The notes under the pieces: generated by a model
The model's input: only the letters and a program-made list of their open reading frames with translations
Database searches by the model: none
What the model was told of the DNA's origin: nothing
Position numbers and translations under genes: made by a program
DNA from: Flavobacterium dauae
GTDB taxonomy: Bacteria > Bacteroidota > Bacteroidia > Flavobacteriales > Flavobacteriaceae
Assembly: GCF_004151275.2 (NCBI RefSeq)
Contig: NZ_CP130821.1
Span: forward strand, 2,418,001 to 2,482,000
Direction of reading: 5' to 3'
DNA length: 64,000 nt
Part shown: piece by piece, positions 61,654 through 64,000 of the stretch
Layout: every line of letters starts with the position of its first letter
Numbering within the stretch: the first letter of the stretch is position 1

Positions 61654-61977
61654 TTATCCTATAAAAGAAAATTTATCTTCAAAATAGTTTCCTATTACCG
61701 GTAGTGGTTTCATTTGCATATTATTTGCATTAATAATACCTAAAATCATTAAGATAAGAAATGCAATGTTAATGATACCCAACATTCCTAAAAATGGCGA
61801 AATAGCCACTAAGATATTGATTACTATACCAAAAATAAAAGCTACAATTGCTAAACCTAATGATTGGCGCAAATGATATTTAGACAAAGCATCTAACTTG
61901 TCTTTACCTACTAAATAGGCAATTAACCACCCAATAATAGTGATGTAAGAAACGATTGAAACGGTTTTGTTATCCAT
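61654..61977 (-). CDS. DUF4870-like small membrane protein
   Basis: 107 residues from the ATG at 61977 (MDNKTVSIVSYITIIGW); the frame is open upstream but that stretch looks non-coding. Three membrane segments and the KYHLRQSLGLAI motif match the DUF4870/Tic20-like small membrane proteins. The function is unknown. Confidence 0.78.
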   Translation of the reverse strand: MDNKTVSIVSYITIIGWLIAYLVGKDKLDALSKYHLRQSLGLAIVAFIFGIVINILVAISPFLGMLGIINIAFLILMILGIINANNMQMKPLPVIGNYFEDKFSFIG

Positions 61978-62169
61978 AATAATTTTTTTTAAAAACAAAT
62001 TTAAAAAATACTTACAAATCTGCAAGTATTTCTTTGATGATGCTATGGTTATTAAAACCTTACAAAGGTTAAAAGTTATGCAAGTAAGTTAAAGCTAACA
62101 GCATCAAAACACTGCTAGTTTTATAGATTTAAAATTCGTACAGCATAATGAAAATGATGTAAAAACACA

Positions 62170-63639
62170 CTACTTTTTAAACACGCGATTTTTAATTTTA
62201 CTAATATTTTGGTTTAATTCGGGAACCCAACCAGTGAGATAAACAAGCAATGTAAATGCTGTTACAAAAAAAGTGCAACGAACAATAAAATCAAATCTTT
62301 TAAAAACATCTAAAGGCAAGCTATATGCAACAGCAATTAACAAAACACTACTTGCTATTGTTTTTAAGTACTTGGTATTTATGGGCAGCAAACCAAACTT
62401 TTTGTAAATAAACCACATTTTACTAGCATTAAAAACAAGTAATGCAAAAAACGATGCGTATGCTACACCAATGATTCCGAAACTGGTTTGAGTTAAAATG
62501 TAATAATTCAGTCCAATATTTACAACTGCCAACAATAAAATGGCTACTAAATTAAAACGGTAAAATTTTGAGTAGGCAATAATTTCGGTATTAAAACCAG
62601 TTGCCATATTTAGTACTACATTTCCGCCTAAAATATATAATATTGGTAAAACAGGCAGTAATTTATCAGCTGTTGGCAAGATCTCGAAAAAATCTTTCAT
62701 TCCTAAAATTACGCAGCCATATAGCAAGATCCCTATAAAAAACAGGTTTTTGGCAACATCGGCATACTTAATCTTTAAAACCGATAAATCATTTTTCTTT
62801 AATGATTCGGATATCAAAGGACTGTATAACGCAAAAACTCCTGCCGCAGGAATCATTAAGGCATTTGCCAGATTTACTCCAATATTAAAATCTCCGTTAG
62901 CTGCATTCGATAAGAATTCCGGAATCATAACCGAATCAATCCTAAAGGCAAAAAAAGATCCTAAACTTGCCGAAAAAGCATACAAACTATATTGGTAATA
63001 CTGCTTTTTGGGTATTTCTTGAAACAGATCTTTATAGTTTAAAGTATAAACAGGTTTAAAATATTTAAAAAGATAAAGCCCTGTTGCCAGCAACATAATT
63101 GCAAAAGAAAGGGCATAAAAAATCAATCCTTGTGTTTCTGCAAAACCGTAATATAAGATCAATACAAAAGCTAACGGCAAAGTGATTTTAGGAATGATTT
63201 TTTCGTAAAAAGTAGGTACCGCAAGCTTTTGCAAATTGGTTGCCTGTCGTTTAAACAAATCAACATACGCCAGACAAATCGCTATAAAAAAGCCGTAAAT
63301 AAAGTACTGTTTATTTTCCAGCCAATCAAACCAATAAACAATGCTTACACCAATAGCACAGAAAAAAATCATCCAAACAATAGAAATCATGCTGTACGAA
63401 AATAATTTCCGCTGTAATAAATCGTTCAGTTTGGGTTGAAAGTTCAATAAAGCCGTAGATGCTCCCAAAACCATAATGGGGTACAGTATCTGTGCAAAAC
63501 CATCGATAAAACGAATAATTCCAAGTAAATCTTTATCGTACGGATAAATAAAAAGTGTGGACACCGTGCCAATGAGCACGCCGAAATAATTAATCAGCGT
63601 AAACCACAAAGCCTGTTTGCCAGAAAACTTGGTATCCAT
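62170..63639 (-). CDS. oligosaccharide flippase (Wzx/MVF-type)
   Basis: 489 residues from ATG 63639 (MDTKFSGKQALWFTLINYFG); upstream in-frame ATGs add a basic stretch not seen in the family. It has about 14 membrane segments and fits polysaccharide-biosynthesis (MATE-like) exporters, which move lipid-linked sugars across the inner membrane. It is divergent from the methyltransferase gene at the window end, so a glycan locus may begin here. Confidence 0.85.
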   Translation of the reverse strand: MDTKFSGKQALWFTLINYFGVLIGTVSTLFIYPYDKDLLGIIRFIDGFAQILYPIMVLGASTALLNFQPKLNDLLQRKLFSYSMISIVWMIFFCAIGVSIVYWFDWLENKQYFIYGFFIAICLAYVDLFKRQATNLQKLAVPTFYEKIIPKITLPLAFVLILYYGFAETQGLIFYALSFAIMLLATGLYLFKYFKPVYTLNYKDLFQEIPKKQYYQYSLYAFSASLGSFFAFRIDSVMIPEFLSNAANGDFNIGVNLANALMIPAAGVFALYSPLISESLKKNDLSVLKIKYADVAKNLFFIGILLYGCVILGMKDFFEILPTADKLLPVLPILYILGGNVVLNMATGFNTEIIAYSKFYRFNLVAILLLAVVNIGLNYYILTQTSFGIIGVAYASFFALLVFNASKMWFIYKKFGLLPINTKYLKTIASSVLLIAVAYSLPLDVFKRFDFIVRCTFFVTAFTLLVYLTGWVPELNQNISKIKNRVFKK

Positions 63640-63714
63640 TTTACATTTTTTACAAATATAAACGTTAATCTTTAAATTGATTTTAATTACTTTTACCAAT
63701 CACAATTTTCTATT

Positions 63715-64000
63715 ATGTACGAAAAAACCTATCCCAAACAACGCTTTAAAATTACTATGGATTTTTTATTAGAACACATTTCTAAAGATGCAAAAATTTT
63801 AGATTTAGGTGTAGAAAATCCGCTTTCTAAGTTGATGAAGGAAGACGGTTTTAATGTGCAGAATACTACCGGAGAAGATTTAGACGAAAATCAGGAAGCG
63901 TTAAAACAAACAGATTATGACGTATTAACTGCTTTTGAAATTTTTGAACATTTGTTGAATCCGTACACTGTTTTAAAAAATTGTAAGGCACAAAAAATTG
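63715..64000 (+). CDS. SAM-dependent methyltransferase, cut by the window end
   Basis: 95 codons from the ATG at 63715 to the edge. KILDLGVENPLS is the motif I region of class I methyltransferases, and DYDVLTAFEIFEHLLNP resembles the motif after strand 4 (AFEVFEH) of methyltransferases that act with glycan or quinone genes. The start is 75 bp from the divergent flippase start. The substrate is unknown. Confidence 0.78.
   Translation, partial: MYEKTYPKQRFKITMDFLLEHISKDAKILDLGVENPLSKLMKEDGFNVQNTTGEDLDENQEALKQTDYDVLTAFEIFEHLLNPYTVLKNCKAQKI

Noticed and set aside
1-64000. CRISPR arrays, tRNA or rRNA genes
   Set aside because: No regularly spaced repeats, no T-loop signature with a cloverleaf, and no conserved rRNA segments were seen on either strand.

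Overview
The window reads as chromosome of a low-GC member of the Bacteroidota, most likely a flavobacterium. The support is a SusC/SusD pair, an S46 dipeptidyl-peptidase, Mpl, LpxD, many lipoprotein and signal-peptide genes, and promoters that fit the Bacteroidota pattern (TAnnTTTG at -7, sometimes TTTG about 20 nt upstream). Genus cannot be fixed by eye. I saw no rRNA, tRNA, CRISPR array, insertion sequence or phage genes.

Layout. 0-8 kb: a membrane class III nucleotide cyclase, mpl, a ParDE toxin-antitoxin module with a clear operator, and a three-gene envelope operon of unknown function. 8-18 kb: a DPP7-like peptidase, a small lipoprotein put out of frame by an A12 tract, obgE, a CorC-like protein, adk and hpt, then purK and purE separated by a second toxin-antitoxin module and a small membrane gene. 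18-35 kb: M3 peptidase, antiporter, a Crp-type regulator, an SRPBCC-DinB fusion, a GH10-like lipoprotein, NlpE, an XRE regulator with two paralogous membrane proteins, a GT2 synthase, leucyl aminopeptidase, an exported glutaminase and an AlkB-like dioxygenase. 35-46 kb: a UbiA-like protein, a SusCD pair divergent from a periplasmic phosphoesterase, MepB-like protein and gcvP. 46-54 kb: the most unusual region, described below. 54-64 kb: two frameshifted genes behind lpxD, then a Crp/Fnr regulator, a ClC protein and flavohaemoglobin, and the start of a polysaccharide locus (flippase, methyltransferase).

The candidate new system lies at 46383-52685 with an AraC regulator at 52794-53669. All genes are on the minus strand: two small pilin-like subunits, a two-domain PapD-like periplasmic chaperone, a tip-adhesin-like protein whose C-terminal half resembles the two subunits, and a 931-residue outer-membrane barrel carrying a motif like the barrel entry of fimbrial ushers. 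Together this looks like a chaperone-usher-type pilus in the Bacteroidota, where FimA/Mfa-type (type V) pili are the usual kind. The first subunit downstream of the intergenic gap has a duplicated promoter module.

Other regulatory structure worth noting: a 26-bp palindrome with a TGAT-N4-ATCA core sits upstream of the flavohaemoglobin promoter at an activator-like distance, and a Crp/Fnr-family gene lies two genes downstream. A dispersed 70-80 bp intergenic repeat occurs three times. Three genes can each be restored by adding one base to a homopolymer run, which points either to true decay or phase variation, or to homopolymer undercalling in the source assembly.
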